11,306 nucleotides of DNA, taken from contig SKNP01000272.1 of assembly GCA_007120485.1 (NCBI GenBank), positions 1-11,306 of the forward strand. Reading direction: 5' to 3'. Below are positions 1-6,503 of this stretch, one piece after another. The stretch's first letter is position 1; each line of letters opens with the position of its first letter. Both the position numbers and the translations under genes were made by a program. The DNA is from Nitriliruptoraceae bacterium. GTDB taxonomy: Bacteria; Actinomycetota; Nitriliruptoria; Nitriliruptorales; Nitriliruptoraceae. The notes beneath the pieces are model-generated. The model ran no database searches, was not told the DNA's origin, and was given only the letters and a program-made list of their open reading frames with translations.

Positions 1-518
1 CCGCCGGGAAGTCGACGCCCAAGAAGGACCTGGGGGCGCTGGCGATGCAGTACGGGCACGTCTACGTGGCCCGGATCGCGATCGGCGCCAACGAGATGCA
101 GACCGTCAAGGCCATGCGCGAGGCCGAGGCGTGGCCCGGCCCGTCGCTGTTGCTGGCCTACTCGACCTGCATCGCCCACGGCGTGGACATGCGCGACTCG
201 ATGACGCGGATGGACCTGGCCGTCAAGACCGGGTACTGGCCGCTGCTGCGGTTCCACCCCGGCGAGGCCGAGGACAGCCAGCCGCTGCGGCTCGACTCCA
301 AGGCCCCCAGCGAACCGGTGGAGTCCTTCCTGCGGACCGAGGGCCGCTACGCGTCCCTGGAACGCAGCGACCCCGAGCGGGCGGCGAGGTTGCGCGAGCT
401 CGCGCAGGCTGACGTGGACGAACGGTGGCGGTACTACGAACAGCTGGCCGGGATGACCCGGACGCGTCCCGGTGAGGTGGACGTGCTCGATGCGGCTGAC
501 GAGCAGGAGGACGCGTGA
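1..518 (+). CDS. nifJ: Pyruvate:ferredoxin (flavodoxin) oxidoreductase, C-terminal part only
   Basis: This is the end of a single-chain pyruvate:ferredoxin oxidoreductase, which decarboxylates pyruvate with CoA to acetyl-CoA and CO2 and reduces ferredoxin. The reading frame is open from base 3 to a TGA at 516-518, so about 171 residues remain of a family usually near 1,170-1,200 residues. What is seen fits the C-terminal thiamine-diphosphate domain: GKSTPKKDLGALAMQYGHVY, then PGPSLLLAYSTCIAHG, then KTGYWPLLRFHP, then LDSKAP, in family order. The Cys of TCIAHG (codon 168-170) matches the C-terminal Cys that completes the proximal iron-sulfur cluster in characterised enzymes. The protein ends in an acidic tail rich in Asp, Glu and Ala. 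Its stop overlaps the start of the next gene, so the two are co-translated. Cytoplasmic. The truncation is only the window edge. Family assignment is firm; substrate (pyruvate rather than another 2-oxoacid) is from family knowledge. Confidence 0.93.
   Translation, partial: AGKSTPKKDLGALAMQYGHVYVARIAIGANEMQTVKAMREAEAWPGPSLLLAYSTCIAHGVDMRDSMTRMDLAVKTGYWPLLRFHPGEAEDSQPLRLDSKAPSEPVESFLRTEGRYASLERSDPERAARLRELAQADVDERWRYYEQLAGMTRTRPGEVDVLDAADEQEDA
505..510 (+). promoter_or_regulatory. Ribosome binding site of the DHOD-like gene
   Basis: A perfect AGGAGG lies inside the last codons of the oxidoreductase gene, 7 nt before ATG 518 and 4 nt before GTG 515. The spacing favours ATG 518, which overlaps the upstream TGA (516-518) by one base. 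Confidence 0.7.
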
Positions 519-1630
519 TGTCGGACCGGTTCAGCCCCTCGATGGCCGACGGCGGCGACGGTGAGGACGCGCCGCCAGGGCCCGGGCACGTGATCCCCAG
601 CGGCCTCGAGCACACCGGGCCGGTCGATCTGTCCACCCGCTACCTCGGGCTCGAGCTCGCCTCACCGATCGTGGCGTCGGCGGGACCGTTCACCGGTGAC
701 CTGGCCTCGCTCAAGGCGCTCGATGCTGCCGGTGTCGGTGCGGTGGTCCTGCCGAGCCTGTTCGAGGAGCAACTGGTCCACGACGCCGACCAGGTCGAGC
801 GGTACTCGACGTACGGGAGCGACGCCAACCCGGAGGCACCGGCTGGCTACGTCCCCAACCTCGACCACTACAACGAGGGCGCGGTCCGCTACCTCAAGCT
901 GATCCGCGATGCACAGCAGATCGTGCGAGGCCCGGTGATCGCGAGCATCAACGGGTTCACCACCGGTGGCTGGGTGCGGTACGCCAAGCTCCTGGCCGAG
1001 GCCGGCGCCGACGCGATCGAGTTGAACGTCTACCGGGTGGCCGCGGACGCGGAGGTCGGCGGCCGCCAGGTCGAACAGGAGACGCTGCGCCTCGTCGAGT
1101 CGGTGGCCGAGGCCACGGAGGTGCCGATCGCGGTCAAGCTCGGACCCCACTGGTCAGCGATGGCCAGCTTCGCCACGCAGCTCGTCGATGCCGGCGCGGA
1201 TGGCCTGGTGCTGTTCAACCGGTTCTACCAGCCGGACATCAACCTCGAGACCCTGTCGGTCACGCCGCATCTGGTGCTGTCCAGCTCCGATGAACTGCGG
1301 CTGCCGTTGCGGTGGTGCGCGATCCTGCACGGTCGGGTGGATGCGTCGTTGGCGGCGACGACCGGGGTCCATACCCATCTCGACGTCATCAAGCTGCTCC
1401 TCGCCGGAGCGGACGTGACGATGAGCACCTCCGCGTTGCTGCGGCACGGCCCCGACCACGTCGCCACGCTCACCGACGGATTGACCGAGTGGATGGACGC
1501 CCGCGGCTACAGCTCGGTGGATGAGCTGCGTGGTGCGGTGTCGCAACGGACGGTCCGCGATCCGGCCGCGTTCGAACGCGCCAACTACCTCGAGACGCTG
1601 ACGAAGTACGCGAGCACCTTCCTGCGGTGA
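518..1630 (+). CDS. Dihydroorotate dehydrogenase-like FMN-barrel protein
   Basis: A 370-residue protein with the TIM-barrel fold of class 1 dihydroorotate dehydrogenases, probably FMN-binding and cytoplasmic. The family opening DLSTRYLGLELASPIVASAG begins near residue 35, after a Gly/Asp/Pro-rich extension. Later landmarks are IASINGFTTGGW, VKLGPHW and LFNRFYQPDINLE (about residues 232-244). True dihydroorotate dehydrogenases have ELNxSCPN, whose Cys or Ser is the catalytic base. Here the same place reads ELNVYRVAAD (from residue 168), so that base is missing and pyrimidine synthesis is unlikely to be its job. From memory, a 'DHOD-like' subfamily shares this altered loop (ELNIYYIP-type) and the LFNRFYQPD signature, and often sits beside pyruvate:ferredoxin oxidoreductase genes. 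The start was chosen by the AGGAGG and the one-base overlap; GTG 515 or GTG 590 (closer to the usual N-terminus) are alternatives. Substrate unknown; a redox role linked to the oxidoreductase is inference. Confidence 0.85.
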   Translation: MSDRFSPSMADGGDGEDAPPGPGHVIPSGLEHTGPVDLSTRYLGLELASPIVASAGPFTGDLASLKALDAAGVGAVVLPSLFEEQLVHDADQVERYSTYGSDANPEAPAGYVPNLDHYNEGAVRYLKLIRDAQQIVRGPVIASINGFTTGGWVRYAKLLAEAGADAIELNVYRVAADAEVGGRQVEQETLRLVESVAEATEVPIAVKLGPHWSAMASFATQLVDAGADGLVLFNRFYQPDINLETLSVTPHLVLSSSDELRLPLRWCAILHGRVDASLAATTGVHTHLDVIKLLLAGADVTMSTSALLRHGPDHVATLTDGLTEWMDARGYSSVDELRGAVSQRTVRDPAAFERANYLETLTKYASTFLR

Positions 1631-1667
1631 CGTGGGTCATCGGGCCAGTAGGGCCCGATGACCCACG
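1631..1667 (+). terminator. Perfect 16-bp hairpin directly after the DHOD-like gene
   Basis: CGTGGGTCATCGGGCC (1631-1646) pairs without mismatch with GGCCCGATGACCCACG (1652-1667) around a 5-nt loop AGTAG. It begins at the base after the TGA at 1628-1630. There is no T-run after it, which is common for terminators in high-GC actinobacteria. It most likely ends the oxidoreductase/DHOD-like transcript and separates it from lctP. The palindrome could also bind a protein, but the arms are long for an operator. Confidence 0.75.
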
Positions 1668-1682
1668 AGGTCCCTACCGACG

Positions 1683-1715
1683 ACCCTGCGGGCGCCTCCG
1701 ACGATGCCGCAGGGT
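1683..1715 (+). repeat. Second inverted repeat in the lctP leader region
   Basis: ACCCTGCGG (1683-1691) is perfectly complementary to CCGCAGGGT (1707-1715), with a 15-nt spacer. It lies 15 bp beyond the terminator-like hairpin and 72 bp before the lctP start. It could be an operator for an unseen lactate regulator, a leader RNA hairpin, or part of a double terminator. No convincing -35/-10 pair is visible nearby, so its position relative to the transcription start is unknown. Confidence 0.4.
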
Positions 1716-1774
1716 GCAGCAACCGCCGACGCACCGATCCGCCGGCGGGGCACCCGGGGGACCGCCACCGCACT

Positions 1775-1779
1775 GAAGG
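1775..1779 (+). promoter_or_regulatory. Ribosome binding site that sets the lctP start
   Basis: GAAGG lies 8 nt before ATG 1788. The longer in-frame alternative at ATG 1704 has no Shine-Dalgarno sequence, sits in the loop of the 1683-1715 inverted repeat, and would add a polar Arg-rich stretch before the first membrane helix. Position 1788 is therefore preferred. Confidence 0.6.
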
Positions 1780-1787
1780 TCGCACCC

Positions 1788-3626
1788 ATGGACAACCTCG
1801 CCGTTCTCAGCCTCCTCGCCGCGCTGCCGATCATCACGATCGGGGTGCTGATGGTCGGCTTCCGATGGTCCGCCCGCAACGGGATGGCCGTCGGCTTCCT
1901 GGTCGTCGTCGCGGTGGCCTGGGGGGTCTGGGACGTCGAGCCGATCGCGATCGCTGCGTCGGTCATCGAGGGGCTCGGGATCTCGATCGACATCCTCTAC
2001 ATCGTGTTCGGGGCGCTGCTGCTGCTCGCGACGCTCAACGCCTCCGGTGCGATGGCCAGCATCCGGGCCGGCTTCACCCGCATCAGCCCGGACCGCCGCG
2101 TCCAGGCGGTGATCATCGCCTGGCTCTTCGGCTCCTTCATCGAAGGGGCATCGGGGTTCGGGACCCCGGCGGCCGTGGCCGCACCGCTGTTGCTCGCGCT
2201 CGGGTTCCCGGCCATGGCCGCGGTGATGTGCGGGCTGATCATCCAGTCCACGCCCGTCACGTTCGGCGCCCTGGGCACGCCCATCATCGTCGGCGTGCAG
2301 ACGGGCCTGTCGGAGGAGGCCATCACCGCGAGCGGCGGGACGATGGCTGGCGAGCTCGCCGACATCACCTTGGCAGCCGCGACGGTGCACGGCATCGTCG
2401 GACTACTGATCCCGCTGTTCATGGTGTCGATGCTCACGCGGTTCTTCGGGCCGAACAAGCGCTTCAGCGAGGGACTGGCCATCTGGCCGTTCGCGCTGTT
2501 CTCGGCTGTCGCCATGATCCTGCCCTACTGGCTCACCGCACGGTTCCTCGGGCCGGAGTTCCCGTCGCTGTTCGGCGGCTTGATCGGGCTGGCGATCGTG
2601 ATCACGGCCGCACGGAAGGGCTTCCTCCAGCCCAAGCAGACCTGGGACTTCGCTCCACGCAGGAGCTGGGCCGATGACTGGATGGGCTCGCTCAGCCCCG
2701 ACGATGCGGCGCCGCGCCAGGTCATCGGGACCGCTCGTGCGTGGGCTCCGTACGGCGTCCTCGCCGCGGTCCTGGTCATCACCCGCATCCCCGAGCTCGG
2801 GGTGCAGGAGGTCCTCCAGGGGGTCAACCCGACCTGGGCGAACGTCTTCGGCTTCGACGGGCTGAACTTCGGGTTCCAGTTCCTCTACCTGCCGGGGTTC
2901 GTGTTCCTCGTCGCGGTGCTGGTGAGCTACCCGCTCCACCGGATGCGCGGCTCGGAGATCGCCGCATCGTGGAAGACGGCCGGCAAGCAGATCATCAAGG
3001 CGGCCCCCGCGATGTTGATCGCCGTGCCGTTGGTGCGGATCTTCATCAACTCCGGCGCGGACTTCAGCGCGACGGGTGACCTGGCGTCCATGCCGCTGAC
3101 CCTCGCCGAAGGAGCGGCCAGCGCCGTCGGCTCCGCCTGGCCGATGGTCGCGACCTTCGTCGGGGCGCTCGGTGCGTTCGCTGCGGGCTCCAACACCATC
3201 AGCAACATCATGTTCGCCGAGTTCCAGTTCGCGACGGCCGAAGGCATCGGTGTGGCGACCGCACCCGTGGTCGCCGCGCAGGCGGTCGGTGGCGCGGCCG
3301 GCAACATGCTGACCGTCCACAACGTCGTGGCCGCCGCCGCGACCGTCGGCCTGGTTGGCCGCGAAGGCGACCTGATGCGCAAGGTCGCCATCCCGTGCCT
3401 CTACTACCTGTTCGCCGCCGGGGTGATGAGCTACCTCATCGTGTGGGGCTTCGGTCTGAACACCGGCACCATCGGGTTGGTCGTCCTGCTCGCTGCGGCT
3501 GCGGCCACCATCGCCGCCGCCGTCCGCGAGCAGCGGACGCCCCTGGGATCGCCGCCTGCGTCGGACGCGAACGAGCCGGCCGGCGACCTCCCCGAGTCGC
3601 GTCGGCAGCCTCGGGACGAGGCGTGA
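1788..3626 (+). CDS. lctP: L-lactate permease, LctP family
   Basis: A 612-residue inner-membrane carrier of the LctP family, which imports lactate and often glycolate with protons. With this start the protein begins MDNLAVLSLLAALPIITIGV, so the first membrane helix starts almost at once; about a dozen or more hydrophobic segments follow. Family signatures are GASGFGTP at residues 120-127, FGALGTP at 159-165, AGSNTISNIMF from about 466, and a long conserved block from 501 with GNM, HNVVAA and ATVGL followed by GREG. Length is a little above the usual 530-600 because of a polar tail of about 35 residues rich in Pro, Ser, Glu and Arg, likely cytoplasmic. It is followed after 73 bp by lutC on the same strand, which supports lactate as the substrate; the GlcDEF genes further on make glycolate a possible second one. 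Transport specificity is inferred. Confidence 0.93.
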   Translation: MDNLAVLSLLAALPIITIGVLMVGFRWSARNGMAVGFLVVVAVAWGVWDVEPIAIAASVIEGLGISIDILYIVFGALLLLATLNASGAMASIRAGFTRISPDRRVQAVIIAWLFGSFIEGASGFGTPAAVAAPLLLALGFPAMAAVMCGLIIQSTPVTFGALGTPIIVGVQTGLSEEAITASGGTMAGELADITLAAATVHGIVGLLIPLFMVSMLTRFFGPNKRFSEGLAIWPFALFSAVAMILPYWLTARFLGPEFPSLFGGLIGLAIVITAARKGFLQPKQTWDFAPRRSWADDWMGSLSPDDAAPRQVIGTARAWAPYGVLAAVLVITRIPELGVQEVLQGVNPTWANVFGFDGLNFGFQFLYLPGFVFLVAVLVSYPLHRMRGSEIAASWKTAGKQIIKAAPAMLIAVPLVRIFINSGADFSATGDLASMPLTLAEGAASAVGSAWPMVATFVGALGAFAAGSNTISNIMFAEFQFATAEGIGVATAPVVAAQAVGGAAGNMLTVHNVVAAAATVGLVGREGDLMRKVAIPCLYYLFAAGVMSYLIVWGFGLNTGTIGLVVLLAAAAATIAAAVREQRTPLGSPPASDANEPAGDLPESRRQPRDEA

Positions 3627-3649
3627 GCGGTCCCGACCCGCAGCCCCTA

Positions 3650-3683
3650 CCGTTGCGTCGGTCGATCGTGACCGATCCAACGG
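3650..3683 (+). promoter_or_regulatory. Long imperfect inverted repeat between lctP and lutC
   Basis: CCGTTG (3650-3655) pairs with CAACGG (3678-3683). After one C/C mismatch (3656/3677), GTCGGTC (3657-3663) pairs with GACCGAT (3670-3676), allowing one G-U, around a 6-nt centre GATCGT. The structure starts 23 bp after the lctP stop and ends 5 bp before the lutC Shine-Dalgarno. A promoter between it and lutC would hardly fit, so a full terminator would cut off the operon. A partial terminator that lowers lut/glc expression relative to permease, or an operator for a dimeric repressor, fits better. Pairing is seen directly; function is inference. Confidence 0.5.
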
Positions 3684-3688
3684 GTGTC

Positions 3689-3694
3689 AGGAGG
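3689..3694 (+). promoter_or_regulatory. Ribosome binding site of lutC
   Basis: AGGAGG lies 5 nt before GTG 3700 and supports that non-ATG start; no in-frame ATG is found nearby that would preserve the N-terminus. Confidence 0.65.
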
Positions 3695-3699
3695 GACCG

Positions 3700-4290
3700 G
3701 TGACCTCGACCGAGACGGGAGCGTCCCATCCGCCGACACGAGCGCGGTTCCGGGCCGGCGTCGAGGCCGCGTCCTCCACCTACCTCGAGCAGCCCGACTG
3801 GGCGTCGGTCGTCGACCACGTCGCGGAAGGGACGGAGACGGTCGCCGTCGCGCCGTCGCTGGCCACCGACGAACCCGGGCTGGTCGCCGCGCTGGAGCGC
3901 CTCGGGTGTGGGATCGTCGTGCCCGACCAGGACGACCCCGCGGCATCGGTCGCCGACGTCGCGGTCGCGATCGTCCAAGGGGAGTTGGCGGTCGCGGAGA
4001 CCGGCAGCGTCCTGGTGTCCGAACACCGGCTGGGGGACCGGGTCGTGACGATGCTCTGTAAGCGGCTCATCCAGGTCGTGCCAGCCGATCGGCTGGTCGA
4101 CCGGCTCGAGGACGCCGCGGCCTGGTTGGCGGTCCGAGGTGGCCAGCCCGGCTTCGCCTCGTTGATGACCGGGCCGTCGCGCACCGCGGACATCGAACGC
4201 AGCCTCACGATCGGCGTCCAGGGCCCCGACGAGGTCGAGGTGATCGTGCTGACGGGGACGATCGATGAGCCCACGGAAGGCACGGCATGA
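3700..4290 (+). CDS. lutC: LutC/YkgG-family lactate utilization protein (LUD domain)
   Basis: A 196-residue protein with a GTG start and one LUD domain. LutC is one of three Lut proteins (LutA, LutB, LutC) that together oxidise L-lactate to pyruvate in the cytoplasm without a flavin. Supporting motifs are LAVAETGSVLV (E100-T-G) and the near-terminal TGPSRTADIE (157-166) followed by LTIGVQGPDEVEVIVL, which are highly typical of the family. One part is unusual: where the family generally has an LLPxxH-type segment after the AETG strand, this protein reads TMLCKRLIQVV, so the conserved His is absent. Length is within the usual 190-240. Its TGA overlaps the ATG of the LutBA fusion (ATGA at 4287-4290), which implies coupled translation. 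Family membership is secure; the exact biochemical role of LutC is not well established. Confidence 0.9.
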   Translation: MTSTETGASHPPTRARFRAGVEAASSTYLEQPDWASVVDHVAEGTETVAVAPSLATDEPGLVAALERLGCGIVVPDQDDPAASVADVAVAIVQGELAVAETGSVLVSEHRLGDRVVTMLCKRLIQVVPADRLVDRLEDAAAWLAVRGGQPGFASLMTGPSRTADIERSLTIGVQGPDEVEVIVLTGTIDEPTEGTA

Positions 4291-6503
4291 CCCTGCGACC
4301 CTTCGAGGAGCGCTACGCCGCGGCGCTCGCCGATGACGATGTCCGGACCGGCCTGACCGCGTTCCAGCGCGGCTGGCGGGGAAGCCGCGATGCCGCGATC
4401 GAGGCGTTGGAGCAGCAGGAGGGCCGCTCCTTCGACGAGCTGCGCGCGGAGCTCGCGGCGATCAAGGATGGGGTCCTCGCCGACTGGTCGCACTACCTCG
4501 ACGAGTTCGAGGAGAAGGCCGTCGCGGCGGGCGCGGAGGTGACCCGGGTCGCCACCCCCGGGGAAGCCAACGATCACATCACCCGCGTGGTGCAGGCCGC
4601 CGGTGCCGACCTGGTCGTCAAGGGCAAGTCCATGGTGTCCGAGGAGATCGGGCTCAACGCCCACCTCGAGGCCAACGGCATCGTGCCGGTGGAGACCGAC
4701 CTCGGCGAGTGGATCCTCCAGCTCGCCCACGAGACGCCATCGCACCTGGTGATGCCCGCGATCCACAAGCGCAAGGAGCGGATCGCCACGCTGTTCGAGC
4801 AGGTGCTCGGCCGCGAGTTCGACCCGGACGACATCCCGACGATGGTCAGGAGCGCCCGCACCGAGCTGCGTGAGCGGTTCCTCGCCAGCGGTGTCGGGCT
4901 GTCGGGCGCCAACGCCCTCATCGCCGAGGGCGGCTCGATCATGCTGGTGGAGAACGAGGGCAACAACCGGATGTCGGTGGCGCTGCCGCCGATCCACGTG
5001 GTCACCGCCGGTATCGAGAAGCTGGTGCCCACCTACGCGGACGCGATGAAGCAGGTCCGGCTCCTCGGCCGGTCGGCGACCGCGCAGCCGATCACCGTGT
5101 ACACCAACTTCGTCACCGGGCCACGGCCGGGCCAGCAGCAACACATCGTGCTGCTGGACAACGGGCGCACCTCGATGGCCGAGGACCCGGACGTCGCGTC
5201 GGCCCTGCGCTGCATCCGCTGCGGGGCCTGTGCCAACGTCTGTCCGCCCTACGGGGTCGTGGGTGGTCACGCGTTCGGTCACGTCTACACCGGCGCGATC
5301 GGGCTGGTGAACACCGCGTTCCACCACGGGATGGAGGCCGCCGCCGGGCCACAGTCGCTGTGCGTCTCCTGTGGTGCCTGCGCGCAGGCCTGCCCCGTCG
5401 ACATCCCGCTGCCGGTCCAGATCCTGGAGGTCCGGCGCAAGGTCGTCGAGTCGGAGGTGGCGATGCCCGCCGGTCGGGTGACGGCGTTCGCGCTCGGGGC
5501 GTTCGCCAACCGGCGGCTGTTCGGGTTCGGGATGCGTGTCGCCGGGGTCGCCTCGACGCCGTTCCGCCGTGATGGGGTGACCGCGGTGCCGCGGCTCCTG
5601 GCGGACCGAGGTCCGGTCCGGACGGCGACCGGGTGGCGCACCCCACCGGCGGTCCCGGCCCGTCCGGCGCGGGACACGCTCAAGCCCGGCAAGCTCGACG
5701 AACCCCCGCGCCTGGCCTCGCAGCCGCTGGCCGGGCGGACCGTGTCGCTGTTCCTGCAGTGCCTCTCCGACCGACTGGCACCGCAGATCCCCATCGCCGC
5801 CGCCAAGCTGCTGCGGGCCGCCGGTGCCCGCGTCATCGTGCCCAGCGAGCAGCACTGCTGCGGGCTGCCGGCCTACGACTCCGGCGAGCACGACACCGCC
5901 CGTGCCATGGTGCAGCAGACGATGGCCGTGCTGGCCGATGCCGATGACGTGGTCACCCCGGCCTCGTCCTGTCTGGCGATGCTCGGCCACGACGCGCCCC
6001 ACCTGCTGCGCGGCGACGTCGACGAGGTCGAGCGCGCACAGCAACTGGCGGGCCGGACCTACGACCTGATCGGCTACCTGACGAAGGGGCCCGGACGCCT
6101 GCCCGCCGGCAGCCTGGATGACGGCGACCGCACCCCGGTCACCGTCCACCGGTTCTGCCAGGCCAGCAACACCCTCGGCCGCCAGGACGCCGTGGAGCGC
6201 TTCCTCCGTGACGTCGCCGGGGTCCCGGTCGTGCCGCTACCCGAGGCCTCGGAGTGCTGCGGCTTCGGTGGGTCGACCTCCGTTCGCAACCCGGAGGTGG
6301 CCGAACACATCCTCGACCGCAAGCTCGGCTGCGTCGACCGGACGGAAGCCTCGATCGTGATCACCGACAACCCCGGCTGCATCCTGCACCTGCGCGGCGG
6401 GGTCCACGCCTCGGGACGGCAGGTGCAGGTGCTGCACCTCGCCGAGTACCTCGTGGGCCGGCTCGACGGAGCCGCGGTCGGCACGGATCGGGGGTCGCGA
6501 TGA
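4287..6503 (+). CDS. lutB: LutB-LutA fusion: LUD / ferredoxin / tandem CCG-domain L-lactate oxidation protein
   Basis: A 738-residue protein joining two normally separate subunits of the L-lactate oxidation complex. Residues 1 to about 390 are LutB: a LUD domain with VVKGKSMVSEEIGLNAHLE (K112-G-K-S-M), NEGNNRMSVALPPIHVV, then two [4Fe-4S] motifs, Cys309/312/315/319 and Cys359/362/365/369. A polar Arg/Pro-rich linker covers about 395-485. Residues from about 487 to 732 are LutA: the first CCG domain has Cys492, HCCGLPAYDSG (Cys524-525) and SSCLAM (Cys562); the second has HRFCQ (Cys624), ECCGFGGS (Cys657-658) and NPGC (Cys698). The total matches the sum of separate LutB (about 470) and LutA (about 240). 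There is no stop or frame shift between the parts. The start is ATG 4287, overlapping the lutC stop, with GGAAGG 6 nt upstream. HRFCQ departs from the usual HxSCH. Cytoplasmic, likely complexed with LutC. Substrate is inferred from family and lctP. Confidence 0.93.
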   Translation: MTLRPFEERYAAALADDDVRTGLTAFQRGWRGSRDAAIEALEQQEGRSFDELRAELAAIKDGVLADWSHYLDEFEEKAVAAGAEVTRVATPGEANDHITRVVQAAGADLVVKGKSMVSEEIGLNAHLEANGIVPVETDLGEWILQLAHETPSHLVMPAIHKRKERIATLFEQVLGREFDPDDIPTMVRSARTELRERFLASGVGLSGANALIAEGGSIMLVENEGNNRMSVALPPIHVVTAGIEKLVPTYADAMKQVRLLGRSATAQPITVYTNFVTGPRPGQQQHIVLLDNGRTSMAEDPDVASALRCIRCGACANVCPPYGVVGGHAFGHVYTGAIGLVNTAFHHGMEAAAGPQSLCVSCGACAQACPVDIPLPVQILEVRRKVVESEVAMPAGRVTAFALGAFANRRLFGFGMRVAGVASTPFRRDGVTAVPRLLADRGPVRTATGWRTPPAVPARPARDTLKPGKLDEPPRLASQPLAGRTVSLFLQCLSDRLAPQIPIAAAKLLRAAGARVIVPSEQHCCGLPAYDSGEHDTARAMVQQTMAVLADADDVVTPASSCLAMLGHDAPHLLRGDVDEVERAQQLAGRTYDLIGYLTKGPGRLPAGSLDDGDRTPVTVHRFCQASNTLGRQDAVERFLRDVAGVPVVPLPEASECCGFGGSTSVRNPEVAEHILDRKLGCVDRTEASIVITDNPGCILHLRGGVHASGRQVQVLHLAEYLVGRLDGAAVGTDRGSR

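Noticed and set aside
1733..1740. ACCGATCC shared by the lctP leader and the 3671-3678 arm as a common regulator half-site
   Set aside because: The same 8-mer also occurs within coding sequence near 9624, and eight bases is too short to claim a site in GC-rich DNA.
1704..1787. Longer lctP starting at ATG 1704
   Set aside because: No ribosome binding site, the start lies in a hairpin loop, and the added 28 residues are polar and unlike the family N-terminus.
2403..3680. 425-codon open frame on the minus strand opposite lctP
   Set aside because: Charged, repetitive translation, the mirror of a membrane protein; no domain.
3780..6149. 789-codon open frame on the minus strand opposite lutC and lutBA
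   Set aside because: The translation is Arg/Gly/His/Asp-rich with no recognisable domain, and the plus strand encodes clear Lut motifs over the same bases. Long antisense frames are expected at this GC content.
6254..6499. Upstream extension of glcD inside lutBA
   Set aside because: The frame is open but overlaps the conserved CCGFGG region of lutBA in another frame; ATG 6500 overlapping the stop is the natural coupled start.
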